Of a stretch of DNA of 64,000 nt, positions 52,008 to 61,986 are shown piece by piece; the stretch's first letter is position 1; each line of letters begins with the position of its first letter. The position numbers and the translations under genes were made by a program. The notes under the pieces are model-generated. The model was not told the DNA's origin, did no database searches, and was given only the letters and a program-made list of their open reading frames with translations. The DNA is taken from the NCBI RefSeq assembly GCF_003054325.1, contig NZ_QBKU01000015.1, forward strand, positions 1 to 64,000. The letters run 5' to 3'. The DNA comes from Sulfitobacter mediterraneus. GTDB lineage: Bacteria > Pseudomonadota > Alphaproteobacteria > Rhodobacterales > Rhodobacteraceae.

Positions 52008-54719
52008 ATGACCGAAATCAGCCGTGTTGCCCTTTTTGGCAAGCTGAACAAGATTGGATACCAATCCATCGAAGGCGCCACTGTTTTTTGCAAGATGCGC
52101 GGGAACCCCTACGTGGAGATCATTCACTGGTTGGCGCAGCTTGTGCAGGTCGACAATTGCGATTTGTCCAAGGTGATGCAGCATTATGATCTGGACCCGG
52201 CCAAGCTGTCCTCGGATATGACCCGCGCTTTGGACGCGCTGCCGCGCGGTGCCAGTTCGATCTCTGATCTCAGCGCACATCTGCAAAGCGCAATGGAACG
52301 GGCCTGGGTCTACGGTTCGCTGCTCTACAACTCCAATCAGGTGCGCACCGGGCATCTGGTTTTGGGGTTGCTCAAGACACCGGATTTGCGGCCGATCCTG
52401 ATGAATATTTCGGGTGAGTTTGCCAAGATCAAAGCCGATGATCTTTCCGACAATTTTGACGTCATCGTGGACGGTTCGATCGAGGATTCTTTGCGTCCTC
52501 AAGATGGATCGCAAACCGGCGGCGGGGCGGTTCCGGGCGAGGCGTCTGGTGCCATGGCCCCCGGCCCGATGGGCAAGGAAGAGGCGTTGCAGCAGTTTTG
52601 CACCGATCTGACCGAACAGGCCCGCAATGGCGAGATTGATCCGATTGTTGGCCGTGATGAGGAAATCCGCCAGATCGTCGATGTGTTGATGCGCAGACGC
52701 CAGAACAATCCAATCCTGACCGGTGAGGCGGGCGTGGGCAAGACAGCGGTTGTTGAAGGATTTGCGCTGCGCATTGCCCGCGGTGATGTGCCGCCAGCGC
52801 TGCGCGAGGCACGTTTGCTGACGCTGGACGTTGGGCTGTTGCAGGCCGGTGCATCGATGAAGGGTGAGTTTGAGAACCGGCTGCGTCAGGTCATTGACGA
52901 GGTGCAGGCCTCAACCGTGCCGATCATCATGTTTGTTGACGAAACCCATACGCTTGTGGGGGCTGGTGGCGCGGCGGGGACTGGCGATGCGGCCAACCTG
53001 CTGAAACCGGCCTTGGCGCGGGGCACATTGCGCACCATCGGCGCGACCACTTGGGCCGAGTACAAGAAACACATCGAAAAAGATCCGGCGCTGACCCGGC
53101 GTTTTCAGGTGGTTCAGGTCGAAGAGCCTGACATCCCAAAAGCCATCATGATGATGCGCGGCATCGCTACCATGTTGGAAAATCACCATCAGGTGCAGGT
53201 GCTGGACGAAGGCATCGAAGCGGCGGTGTCCCTGTCCGCGCGGTACATTCCCGCCCGCCAGTTGCCCGACAAATCGGTGAGCGTTCTGGACACGGCCTGC
53301 GCACGGGTGGCGGTCAGCCAACATGCTGTCCCGGCCGAGGTGGACGACAGCCGCAAGCGCATTGACGCCCTGACCACAGAGCTGGAAATCATTGGCCGGG
53401 ATGAGACCGCAGGCATGGATGTGGCCGACCGCCGTGAGGCGATCACAGCCCTCAAGGCCGAAGAAGAGGCGCGTCTTGCCACATTGGATGAACGTTGGGA
53501 GGCCGAGAAGGCCGTGGTCAGCGGCATTCTGGAGCTGCGCGCCAAATTGCGCGAAGGCGGTGCGCCGGTGGATGCGCCAAATGCGGACGGTGAAGACGCT
53601 GTTGAGCAAAGCCCAATGACAGCAGAGGAACGCGCCGATCTGTTGGCGCAGCTCAAGGCGAAAAACACCGAGCTTGAGGAACTGCAAGGCCAGACGCCAC
53701 TGATCCTGCCCATTGTCGATGCCCATGCCGTGGCCAGCGTTGTTGGCGATTGGACGGGCATCCCCGTGGGCCGCATGGTCAGCGACGAGTTGGCGACTGT
53801 GCTCAACCTCGAAGAACATCTGGCCAAACGGGTGATCGGACAGGATCACGCAATGGAAATGATCGCCAAGCGGATCAAGACCAGCCGCGCAGAGCTTGAT
53901 AACCCGAACAAGCCGATTGGTGTGTTCATGTTGGCCGGAACCAGCGGCGTTGGCAAAACCGAAACCGCGCTGGCCCTTGCAGAAGTGCTTTATGGCGGTG
54001 AACAAAACGTCATCACCATCAACATGTCCGAATATCAGGAATCCCACACCGTCAGCAGCCTCAAAGGCGCGCCTCCGGGCTATGTGGGGTATGGCGAGGG
54101 CGGCGTCTTGACCGAAGCGGTGCGGCGCAAACCCTATTCGGTTGTCCTGCTGGACGAGGTCGAAAAGGCGCACCCCGATGTGCATGAACTTTTCTTTCAG
54201 GTCTTCGACAAAGGCGTGATGGAAGACGGCGAGGGGCGGTCAATTGATTTCAGGAACACGCTGATCTTGCTGACGTCGAATGCGGGGTCGGATTTGATCA
54301 TGGATATGTGCGCCGATCCTGACCTGATGCCCGAACCTGAAGGCATCGCAAAAGCATTGCGTGATCCATTGCTCAAGATTTTCCCGGCGGCGTTGCTGGG
54401 CCGGCTTGTGACAATCCCTTACTATCCGCTGTCGCCAGATATGATCGGCAAAATCACCCGCTTGCAATTGGGCCGGATCGAAAAGCGGGTCTCGGTGGCG
54501 CATGGCGTGCCGTTCACCTATACGGACGCGGTGGTCGATACGATTGTCTCGCGTTGTCAGGAGCTGGAATCGGGCGGGCGTATGATTGATGCCATTGTGA
54601 CCAATTCGATGCTGCCGGACATCTCGTCAGAGTTTCTGCGCCGGATGATGGTTGGCGACACGGTCAGCAAAGTGGCGATTGATGTAACAGATGGGGCGTT
54701 CAGCTACAGTTTTGATTGA
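52008..54719 (+). CDS. clpV: Type VI secretion system ATPase ClpV (TssH)
   Basis: A 903-residue ClpB-type AAA+ disaggregase. It has an N-terminal Clp-repeat domain (about 1-165), a first AAA module with Walker A GEAGVGKT (239-246), an inserted coiled region (about 440-550) and a second AAA module with Walker A GTSGVGKT (644-651). It also has RSIDFRNTLILLTSNAGSD. It unfolds the contracted TssB/TssC sheath for reuse. A GGAGGAG Shine-Dalgarno stands 7 bases before the ATG. The position after tssG and before vgrG is common. Confidence 0.96.
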   Translation: MTEISRVALFGKLNKIGYQSIEGATVFCKMRGNPYVEIIHWLAQLVQVDNCDLSKVMQHYDLDPAKLSSDMTRALDALPRGASSISDLSAHLQSAMERAWVYGSLLYNSNQVRTGHLVLGLLKTPDLRPILMNISGEFAKIKADDLSDNFDVIVDGSIEDSLRPQDGSQTGGGAVPGEASGAMAPGPMGKEEALQQFCTDLTEQARNGEIDPIVGRDEEIRQIVDVLMRRRQNNPILTGEAGVGKTAVVEGFALRIARGDVPPALREARLLTLDVGLLQAGASMKGEFENRLRQVIDEVQASTVPIIMFVDETHTLVGAGGAAGTGDAANLLKPALARGTLRTIGATTWAEYKKHIEKDPALTRRFQVVQVEEPDIPKAIMMMRGIATMLENHHQVQVLDEGIEAAVSLSARYIPARQLPDKSVSVLDTACARVAVSQHAVPAEVDDSRKRIDALTTELEIIGRDETAGMDVADRREAITALKAEEEARLATLDERWEAEKAVVSGILELRAKLREGGAPVDAPNADGEDAVEQSPMTAEERADLLAQLKAKNTELEELQGQTPLILPIVDAHAVASVVGDWTGIPVGRMVSDELATVLNLEEHLAKRVIGQDHAMEMIAKRIKTSRAELDNPNKPIGVFMLAGTSGVGKTETALALAEVLYGGEQNVITINMSEYQESHTVSSLKGAPPGYVGYGEGGVLTEAVRRKPYSVVLLDEVEKAHPDVHELFFQVFDKGVMEDGEGRSIDFRNTLILLTSNAGSDLIMDMCADPDLMPEPEGIAKALRDPLLKIFPAALLGRLVTIPYYPLSPDMIGKITRLQLGRIEKRVSVAHGVPFTYTDAVVDTIVSRCQELESGGRMIDAIVTNSMLPDISSEFLRRMMVGDTVSKVAIDVTDGAFSYSFD

Positions 54720-54810
54720 TCAATGGGGCCGGGGTCATCTGACCGCGGCTTGCGCATTGGTCAGTGGGGGCCGGTTGGGCTAGGCTCATCAGAGTCAGAG
54801 AGGGCAGAAC

Positions 54811-56814
54811 ATGCTAAAGAATCTTGATCCTGCCGGTTATCCGCTACGGCTTGAAGGTGACGTCAAAGGCAAGAAATTGCTGCCGCTGACCGCAGAGGTG
54901 CGCGAAGGCGTCAGCCGCATTCCGACGGTCTCGGTTGAATTCTTTTGCGAAAACGCCAAGCTGGCTTTGACGGAACTTGTTGGCAAAACCATGCATCTGG
55001 TCGCGGCCGATGACAAAGATGCGCAAAATCGCTGGTTTCGCGGCACCTGCATCTCGGCTGAGTATGTGGGCAAGGTTGAGGTTGGCGCCCATTATCGCGC
55101 CGAGGTTCGCCCGTGGCTATGGTTTCTGACCCGTCGCACCGATGTGCGGGTTTATCAGAAAAAGACCGTCGTTGAGATTATCACCGAGGTGATCGAGGAA
55201 TACGGCTTTTCCGGGCACATCGACAAAAAGCTGAACGGAAGCTATCAGCCCCGCGAATATTGCACGCAATACCGCGAGACCGATTTTGATTTCGTCAGCC
55301 GATTGATGGAAGAAGAGGGGATCTATTATTTCTTCCGCCATGAGGGCGACACCGAAAAGATGGTCCTTGCAGACGCGCCCAGTGCGCATGAACCCATCGC
55401 CGAGCCGTCCAAACTGTTGTTCATGCCGCAGACGATCAAATCCACAATTGAAGTGGCCGATCCGGTGGTGTTTGAATGGAACAACGCCGAAGAGGTCCGC
55501 AGCGGCAAGGTGACGCTGGAGGATTACGATTTTGAGACCACCTCGGCAGATCTGACGACCGAAAGCTCCAAATCCGGCGTTGCTTACATCGACCAGAAAC
55601 ACGAACGCTATGACTACCCCGGCCACTATCGCAAGGCGCCCTTGGGCGAGGATTTTGCCAAGGTCCGCATGGAAAGCGAAAGCGTGCAGCACAAAACCAT
55701 CGAGGGGCTGTCAGATGCCGTGATGATGGGGGTAGGGCGGACCTTTACCTTGGACAAATCGCCTCGCCCGGATGATCCGACCACGGTGATGGTGCTGGAA
55801 TGCGAGCATCAGTTTTTGCAGGTTCAGGCGCTGGGCGATGCGGTTTTGGGCGGCCTGTTTACCGCGCTTGGCGTTGAAGACATTGAGGCGGGTCACAATG
55901 ATGCGCATTTGGTGCGCTTCAAAGCGATTGCCAGTGATGCACAATACCGCAGCCCGCAAACCACGCCCTGGCCGAACATTGGGGGCATTCACACGGCGGT
56001 GGTCACAGGCCCCTCAGGCGAAGAAATCTGGACCGACAAATTTGGCCGGATCAAGATCCAGTTTCACTGGGACCGGGACGGCAAGAGCGACGACAATTCA
56101 TCCTGCTGGGTGCGCACAATGATGCCATGGTCCGGCAATCGCTGGGGCGCGATTGCGATCCCGCGGATCGGCCAAGAGGTGGTGATCCAGTTTGAAGAGG
56201 GCGATCCGGATCGCCCGCTGTGCATTGGCATGTTGTACAATGACAAAACCATGCCGCCCTACAGCCTGCCGGGCAACAAGACCCAATCAGGCGTGAAGAC
56301 CAATAGCTCTCTCAAGGGGGGCGGGTTCAACGAGCTGATGTTTGAAGATAAAAAAGACGATGAGCTGGTCCGGTTCCAATCGGAAAAAAACTATGAGCAG
56401 ATCGTCAAGAACAACGCGTCGATCAAGGTCGGGCTCGAGAAAAAGGACGACGGCAATCTGGATGTTGAAGTCCACAACGATGTGAACGAGACCATCAACG
56501 AGGGCAATTACACCGAACTGGTCAAAATGGGCGATCACAAGACGACGCTGGACAAGGGCGATCATGAGACTTTGCTCAAAACCGGCGACATGAAGGTCGA
56601 TGTGAAAGCGGGCAAGATCGTCGTCACAGCGATGAAATCCATTGAATTCAAGGTCGGCGGATCTTCGATCAAGATGGACCCAAAATCGATCACAGTGAAA
56701 AGCCCGACCGTTACCGTTCAGGCCAATATCAAGGCCGATGTGACAAGCCCGCTAACAACTGTAAAAGCCGATACGATGCTCACGCTTAAGGGCGGTGTGG
56801 TCTTTATCAACTAG
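54811..56814 (+). CDS. vgrG: Type VI secretion system tip protein VgrG (TssI)
   Basis: A 667-residue VgrG spike. The gp27-like part contains FSGHIDKKLNGSYQPREYCTQY and ETDFDFVSRLMEEEGIYYFF. The gp5-like OB part has DKFGRIKIQFHWDRDGKSDD and WGAIAIPRIGQEVVIQFEEGDP. A beta-helix tail ends in LTLKGGVVFIN. No extra effector domain follows the tail, so this is an unevolved VgrG. It should be capped by the PAAR protein encoded 621 bases downstream. It is separated from clpV by 91 non-coding bases. Confidence 0.96.
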   Translation: MLKNLDPAGYPLRLEGDVKGKKLLPLTAEVREGVSRIPTVSVEFFCENAKLALTELVGKTMHLVAADDKDAQNRWFRGTCISAEYVGKVEVGAHYRAEVRPWLWFLTRRTDVRVYQKKTVVEIITEVIEEYGFSGHIDKKLNGSYQPREYCTQYRETDFDFVSRLMEEEGIYYFFRHEGDTEKMVLADAPSAHEPIAEPSKLLFMPQTIKSTIEVADPVVFEWNNAEEVRSGKVTLEDYDFETTSADLTTESSKSGVAYIDQKHERYDYPGHYRKAPLGEDFAKVRMESESVQHKTIEGLSDAVMMGVGRTFTLDKSPRPDDPTTVMVLECEHQFLQVQALGDAVLGGLFTALGVEDIEAGHNDAHLVRFKAIASDAQYRSPQTTPWPNIGGIHTAVVTGPSGEEIWTDKFGRIKIQFHWDRDGKSDDNSSCWVRTMMPWSGNRWGAIAIPRIGQEVVIQFEEGDPDRPLCIGMLYNDKTMPPYSLPGNKTQSGVKTNSSLKGGGFNELMFEDKKDDELVRFQSEKNYEQIVKNNASIKVGLEKKDDGNLDVEVHNDVNETINEGNYTELVKMGDHKTTLDKGDHETLLKTGDMKVDVKAGKIVVTAMKSIEFKVGGSSIKMDPKSITVKSPTVTVQANIKADVTSPLTTVKADTMLTLKGGVVFIN

Positions 56815-56825
56815 GATGCAGTGCA

Positions 56826-57431
56826 TTGGATAAACGTTTCGAAAACCTGACAAAATTGCCATCGGAGCCTGCGGCAAAGATGTTGGCAGAGCAAAATGCA
56901 AAGCTGGAAACCCAATTGTCCGCGCCGGCGAGTGCATCAATTGGCACGGTGCTGGAAGAGTTGGAGACCAAGGACGCGCCGATTGATTTTCTGCGGTTGA
57001 TGTCGGTTGTGTTGCCGGCCCGTGAGCGGGTCTGGTGGGCCTGTCTTGCGGCGCGCGATATTGTCGGGGCGGGCGCGGAAAATGCCACGCCATCGCTGGC
57101 GGCTGCCGAGGCATGGGTGTTTCAGCCCACCGATGAAAACCGCGAGGCGGCGATCGCGAGTCTCGACTACGCGCCGGTGCAGGATGACACTGTCAATTGC
57201 GCCCTCAGCGTGATGTATGCGGACGGAACATTGGGGCCGGGCGAAATGGCGCAATATCCCGGTCCGGCGGGTGGATCATCTGTGGCGGCCTTTGCTATGA
57301 ATATTGAGGCGCTTGGTAAAAAGATGGATCAGTTCGACAGCTATGTCCGGCTATTGGCCGACCGGGCGCTGGACATTGCCAAGGGCGGGAACGGCGTATT
57401 CGACGCATCGGCCAAGAAACAAGAAGGATAA
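56826..57431 (+). CDS. T6SS-associated protein, DUF6931-like
   Basis: A 201-residue soluble protein between vgrG and the PAAR gene. The core reads APIDFLRLMSVVLPARERVWWACLAARD, then AAAEAWVFQPTDENREAA and LSVMYADGTLGPGEM. I associate this pattern with the DUF6931 proteins found in T6SS loci, but the assignment is from memory. The start is TTG at 56826. It may be an adaptor or chaperone that loads the spike or a cargo, judged by position only. There is no signal peptide or membrane helix. Confidence 0.7.
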   Translation: MDKRFENLTKLPSEPAAKMLAEQNAKLETQLSAPASASIGTVLEELETKDAPIDFLRLMSVVLPARERVWWACLAARDIVGAGAENATPSLAAAEAWVFQPTDENREAAIASLDYAPVQDDTVNCALSVMYADGTLGPGEMAQYPGPAGGSSVAAFAMNIEALGKKMDQFDSYVRLLADRALDIAKGGNGVFDASAKKQEG

Positions 57432-57435
57432 GACC

Positions 57436-57735
57436 ATGGGAATGCCACAAGCCAGAATGACCGATCTGCACGCCTGTGCCTTGCCGACAACGCCGCCGCC
57501 GCCCGTGTTGCCGGTGCCGATCCCTATTGCGCCGCCCTGTCTGCCAACCGTGATGATTGGCAAGCTGCCTGCGGCGCGGGTTACCGACATGACAATGGCC
57601 GTGCCGCCGCATCCGATCGTCAAAGGGTCCGGCACGGTGTTGATCGGCAAACTGTTGGCCGCGCGGATTGGCGACAATTGCCTGTGCGGCGGTCCGATTG
57701 CAAAAGGTGAATTTACCGTGCTGGTGGGGGGCTGA
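57436..57735 (+). CDS. PAAR domain-containing spike tip protein
   Basis: A 99-residue PAAR-type protein that sharpens the VgrG tip. It starts MGMPQARMTDLHAC, continues with a very proline-rich run (residues about 17-34), then repeats TVMIGKLPAARVTDM and TVLIGKLLAARIGDN with the CLCGG cysteines. The His and Cys residues can make the usual zinc site. There is no fused toxin domain. ATG at 57436 follows the upstream stop by 4 bases; a longer in-frame start at 57304 lies in the previous gene. Confidence 0.9.
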   Translation: MGMPQARMTDLHACALPTTPPPPVLPVPIPIAPPCLPTVMIGKLPAARVTDMTMAVPPHPIVKGSGTVLIGKLLAARIGDNCLCGGPIAKGEFTVLVGG

Positions 57736-57744
57736 TTTTCCACC

Positions 57745-59163
57745 ATGACGGTTACGCTCAAATTTCAGACCTCGGGCATGGTGCCCGGCAACGGCCAACC
57801 TGTCACGATGCGGGGCGGCAGCCTGACCGTGGGGCGCGGCCCCGCCAATGATCTGGTTTTGCCCGACCCGGACAGAATGTTGTCCAAGAACCACTTTGTG
57901 CTCGAAGAACACGATGGGCGCTATGTCATTGTGGATCTGTCCACCAATGGCACATTCCTGAATTATTCCAAAGTGCCACTGGGCCGGACGCCCAAGCCCT
58001 TAAACAGCGGTGATGTTTTGTCGGCTGGCGGTTATGAGCTGGTGGTTGAGATTGGCGCGGAATTGCCTGATCTGATGGATATCCCCGCCCCCACAGCGAC
58101 GGATTTACCGGGCAATGCGGATGCGGCCTCTGATCCGTTGGCGGTTTTGAATGATCCCAGCATTGAGGGTGATTTCCTTGACGATCTGCTGGGCGCAGAG
58201 GGCGGTCCAAAAGGGCCAACGGAGATTGACACCTCGGATCCGATTGACGAATTGCTGCTGCCGATGGGCGACGAAGAAGATCCGTTCTTCAAGGTTCCCG
58301 AAGACGGCACCGAAGGCAGCGGCGCATCGCTTGAAATGCACAGCCCCTCTACCAATGACAGTTTCAAAGCGGGCGCGGCGTTTGATACTTCTCTGATCCC
58401 TGACGATTGGGACAGCCTGCTGGAACCGGACGATCCTGCTCCGGTCAGTGCACCAGAAACCGTGGTGCCCAACCCAGAAGCGGCAATAGCGCCTGCACCG
58501 GCAGCGCCCGCGCAACCTGATCCCGCGCCGGCGACGCCTGAGCCTTCGCCAGTTGCCGCTACACCGGCGGCCGGTGGCGTTGATCAAACGGCGGCAAAAC
58601 GCTTTATCGAGGCGCTGGATTGTGAGGATCTGGCGGTTGCCGATGCGGATCTGGATCAAACCATGGCCCGTCTGGGGCGGGTGATGCGCACCATGATCGT
58701 TGGCCTGCGCGAGATCTTGATGACGCGCACGTCGATTAAATCGGAGTTCCGCATTGATCAAACCATGATCAGCGCCGGAGGGAACAATCCGCTTAAGTTC
58801 TCGCTCAGCGAAGATCACGCCGTTGAGGCCTTGGTCAAACCCAAATCCAAAGGCTACCTGTCCCCCGAAAGCGCAACCGAAGAGGCGCTTGATGACATCA
58901 AAGCCCATGAGGTCGCGATGGTGACGGGAATGCAGGCAGCTATCAAAGGGGTTCTGAGCAAGCTTGACCCACAGGAACTGGCAGGCCAGATTGAAACCTC
59001 GGGTGCCTTTGGCAGCATGTTCAAAGGCAAGAAAGCCCGTTACTGGGAAGTATACGAAAAAATGTATTCTCAGATATCCGACCAGGCTGAGAATGATTTC
59101 CATGAGTTGTTCAGCCGGGAATTTGCTCGGGCTTACAAAGAGCAGCTCGATAAACTGAAATAG
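57745..59163 (+). CDS. tagH: Type VI secretion system-associated FHA domain protein TagH
   Basis: A 472-residue protein. The N-terminal FHA domain (about 5-110) keeps the phosphothreonine-binding residues: GRGPANDLVL, SKNHFVL and STNGTFLN. An acidic and then Ala/Pro-rich linker (about 110-285) leads to the conserved TagH C-terminal domain (AAKRFIEALDCEDLAV to HELFSREFARAYKEQ). In threonine-phosphorylation-controlled T6SSs the FHA protein relays a PpkA kinase signal. No kinase or phosphatase gene lies inside this window, so they may be downstream. Confidence 0.93.
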   Translation: MTVTLKFQTSGMVPGNGQPVTMRGGSLTVGRGPANDLVLPDPDRMLSKNHFVLEEHDGRYVIVDLSTNGTFLNYSKVPLGRTPKPLNSGDVLSAGGYELVVEIGAELPDLMDIPAPTATDLPGNADAASDPLAVLNDPSIEGDFLDDLLGAEGGPKGPTEIDTSDPIDELLLPMGDEEDPFFKVPEDGTEGSGASLEMHSPSTNDSFKAGAAFDTSLIPDDWDSLLEPDDPAPVSAPETVVPNPEAAIAPAPAAPAQPDPAPATPEPSPVAATPAAGGVDQTAAKRFIEALDCEDLAVADADLDQTMARLGRVMRTMIVGLREILMTRTSIKSEFRIDQTMISAGGNNPLKFSLSEDHAVEALVKPKSKGYLSPESATEEALDDIKAHEVAMVTGMQAAIKGVLSKLDPQELAGQIETSGAFGSMFKGKKARYWEVYEKMYSQISDQAENDFHELFSREFARAYKEQLDKLK

Positions 59164-59196
59164 TGCTATTTTGCGCAATAAACGGGAGGCCGGCGA

Positions 59197-60537
59197 TTGT
59201 CCTGGGACAACAAAGTGCTTTGGACCGAGGGGCTGTTTCTGCAACCCCATCATTTCCAGCAGGCTGATCGATACACTGAATCGCTGATTGCAGGTATCGC
59301 GCGTCGAACTCTGCCGTACTCATGGGGCTTTTCGTCTCTTGAGATTGACGAAGAGGCGTTGAAGGTTGGCAAATTCAGCCTCAAAAACTGTTCTGGCCTG
59401 ACGCAGGACGGCACCGTGTTTCGGGTGCCGCAAGCCGAAGATCATCCGCCATCGCTTGAGGTGCCTGAAAACATCAAGGATTGCGTTGTTCTGTTGACAA
59501 TCCCGCAACGTCGCCAAGGCGCAAGCGAGGTCGACATGACCGATGGCGGCCATTCGGCCAGCCGGTTGCTGCCCTCCGAGATTGAGGTCACGGATGCCGC
59601 GGGCGCAGGGCAAAAGCCGGTGACGATTGGCGTCGGCAAGCTGCGCCTGAAATTTGCGCTGGCGGTGGATGATCTATCGGACATGCTGGCGATTCCAATT
59701 GCGCGGATTATCGAGGTGCGCCCGGACAAAGAGATCTTGCTGGACCGCTCTTTTATTCCCAGTTGTCTGGATGTGCGTGCAGCCCCCGCATTGGCTGGGT
59801 TTATCAGCGAACTCGAAGGGTTGCTGTCGCACCGGATGCAGGCGCTTGCTGGGCGCTTGTCTGAAAGCGGCCCTGCACGCGGCACGGCGGATATTTCCGA
59901 TTTTCTGCTTTTGATGACGGTGAACAGGGCGCTGCCGGTGTTCCGCCATTTTGCCAACATCGAAAACCTGCATCCAGAGGCCGCCTATCGCGCATGTGTG
60001 TCTTTGGCCGGGGAACTGGCCGCCTTTATGAGCGACAACAAGGAAGCGCCGCTGTTTCCGGCCTATCAACACGATGATCTGCGCGGCACCTTCAACCCGG
60101 TGTTCCGCGCCCTGCGGCAATACTTAAGTGCGGTTTTGGAACAAACGGCGGTGTCCATCGCTTTGGAAGAGCGGAAATACGGCATCAGCGTTGGTATCAT
60201 TGCCGACCGCAAATTGCTGTCCAACGCGGGTTTTGTGCTTGCGGTCAAAGCGGACGTGCCGGCCGAAGACATCCGTCGCCACTTTGCCGGGCAATCCAAG
60301 ATCGGGCCGGTTGAGGAAATCCGCCAATTGGTCAATTCGGCGCTGCCGGGGATCACGTTGCGACCCTTGCCGATTGCGCCCCGTCAGGTCGCTTATCACG
60401 CGGGCACGGTTTATTTCGAGTTGGATGCAGAAAGCCCTTATTGGGGCAAGATGACCACCTCGGGCGGGATCGCCGTGCATGTGTCGGGGCAATACCCCGG
60501 CCTTGAGATGGAACTTTGGGCGATACGAAACAGCTAG
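59197..60537 (+). CDS. tssK: Type VI secretion system baseplate subunit TssK
   Basis: A 446-residue TssK, which links the baseplate to the membrane complex. It begins SWDNKVLWTEGLFLQPHHFQQ, the family hallmark, and has DKEILLDRSFIPSCLDVRAA and VSLAGELAAFM further on. The start is TTG at 59197 with GGGAGG about 9 bases upstream; family similarity starts at this residue. It is followed by tssL after 15 bases. Confidence 0.96.
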   Translation: MSWDNKVLWTEGLFLQPHHFQQADRYTESLIAGIARRTLPYSWGFSSLEIDEEALKVGKFSLKNCSGLTQDGTVFRVPQAEDHPPSLEVPENIKDCVVLLTIPQRRQGASEVDMTDGGHSASRLLPSEIEVTDAAGAGQKPVTIGVGKLRLKFALAVDDLSDMLAIPIARIIEVRPDKEILLDRSFIPSCLDVRAAPALAGFISELEGLLSHRMQALAGRLSESGPARGTADISDFLLLMTVNRALPVFRHFANIENLHPEAAYRACVSLAGELAAFMSDNKEAPLFPAYQHDDLRGTFNPVFRALRQYLSAVLEQTAVSIALEERKYGISVGIIADRKLLSNAGFVLAVKADVPAEDIRRHFAGQSKIGPVEEIRQLVNSALPGITLRPLPIAPRQVAYHAGTVYFELDAESPYWGKMTTSGGIAVHVSGQYPGLEMELWAIRNS

Positions 60538-60552
60538 GAAAGGTTTGCCGCG

Positions 60553-61986
60553 ATGTCTGATGACGACCCGTTCGCCGAACCTGGCGATACCGACAAGACG
60601 GTGATTAAGCCCAACCCCGGCGGGCGCCGTTCGGCAGCGCAATCGCAACCTGCCGCGCCTGCGCCCGTCACGCCCCCGCCGATGTCGCAAGATCAGGCAG
60701 CGCCGCAAGGAAATGCGCCTGAGGCCTTTGGCGTGCCCACACCGCAAGGTGGCCAGCGCAGCGCCCCGGAAGCTCGCAAATCCCAGAATGAGCCAGAACT
60801 TGTCCTGACGGGGATGAACTCGCTGAATGCTTGCGCTGCACCGCTTTTTGCCTTGGTCAGCCGCATCCAGAATCAAGCCCAACATATGGACGCGGAAAAG
60901 CTGCGCCAGTCGGTTGTGTCGGAGGTTCGCGCCTTTGAGAACCGCGCTTTGCAGGCCGGAATAGCCGCGCAAACCGTCAAGGCCGCGCGCTATGCGCTTT
61001 GTGCCACGATAGATGACATTGTGCTGAACACCCCATGGGGCGGGCAATCAAACTGGGGCCTGCAATCCATGGTCGGCACCTTCCACCGCGAGACCGTTGG
61101 TGGTGATCGGTTTTATGATCTGTTGGCGCGGCTGCAAAAGGACGCGGGCAACAATCTGGAATTGTTGGAATTTCTGTACATGTGCCTCTCGCTTGGCTTT
61201 GAGGGGCGGTTGCGGGTTGAACAGGGCGGGCCGGAGAAACACCAACGTATCCGGCTTGGTCTGGCGCAGTTGATCCGGGCGCAACGCGGCGATTTTGAAC
61301 GCGACCTGTCACCGCAATGGAAGGGCGTTGATAAACCCCACCGCGCCATGTCGGCATGGAAACCGGTTTGGATCGCTTTGGCCGTCACAGGGATCTTGTT
61401 GATCGCTGAATTTGCGGGATTGAGTTACGTTTTGTCGAACCGGACCGAGAATTTGATCGGGCAGTTGTCGGTGATTGATGCCGGCCCCGTGGCCGAGCTT
61501 GAACGCCGCGCGCCGCCTCCGCCGCCGGTTCCGACCAAAGATGTCCAGATCGAAAAGGTCGTGTCCTTTCTGGAACCTGAGATCAACGAAGGGTTGGTCA
61601 AAGTTTTTGGCAAGGGCAATACATTGGTGATCCGCATCGCCGGGTCTGGCATGTTCGGCTCCGGTTCCGACCGGTTGGTGGATACCTTTCAAAAACCAAT
61701 TGCACGTGTGGCAGAGGCGCTGCGCGATGAGCCGGGCAAGATTATTATCGTGGGGCATTCGGACAATGTGCCGATCCGGTCTTCGCGGTTTCCGTCCAAC
61801 ATGCATCTGTCCCTTGCGCGGGCCAAATCGGTGATGAAATCCATGGCCGCAACGGTTCAGAAGTCCGACCGCCTTAGCGCCGAAGGCCGAGCGGATGCCG
61901 AACCTATCGCCGACAACGGCACACGGGAAGGGCGGGCCACCAACCGCCGCATCGAAGTCATCCTCGTGCAGGAGAAAGACGCATGA
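60553..61986 (+). CDS. tssL: Type VI secretion system protein TssL with C-terminal OmpA domain (DotU/IcmH family)
   Basis: A 477-residue inner-membrane protein. The N-terminal 80 residues are Pro/Gln-rich. The DotU cytoplasmic domain spans about 90-265, with YALCATIDDIVLNTPWG and FLYMCLSLGFEGRLRV. One membrane helix is at about 271-295. A periplasmic OmpA-like peptidoglycan-binding domain ends the protein (IIVGHSDNVPIRSSRFPSN, EGRATNRRIEVIL). The built-in OmpA domain anchors the complex to the wall. It overlaps tssM by 4 bases (ATGA). Confidence 0.96.
   Translation: MSDDDPFAEPGDTDKTVIKPNPGGRRSAAQSQPAAPAPVTPPPMSQDQAAPQGNAPEAFGVPTPQGGQRSAPEARKSQNEPELVLTGMNSLNACAAPLFALVSRIQNQAQHMDAEKLRQSVVSEVRAFENRALQAGIAAQTVKAARYALCATIDDIVLNTPWGGQSNWGLQSMVGTFHRETVGGDRFYDLLARLQKDAGNNLELLEFLYMCLSLGFEGRLRVEQGGPEKHQRIRLGLAQLIRAQRGDFERDLSPQWKGVDKPHRAMSAWKPVWIALAVTGILLIAEFAGLSYVLSNRTENLIGQLSVIDAGPVAELERRAPPPPPVPTKDVQIEKVVSFLEPEINEGLVKVFGKGNTLVIRIAGSGMFGSGSDRLVDTFQKPIARVAEALRDEPGKIIIVGHSDNVPIRSSRFPSNMHLSLARAKSVMKSMAATVQKSDRLSAEGRADAEPIADNGTREGRATNRRIEVILVQEKDA

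Noticed and set aside
52911-54185. 424-residue open frame antisense to clpV
   Set aside because: It lies entirely opposite conserved AAA+ motifs and has an implausible composition, so it is a shadow of clpV.
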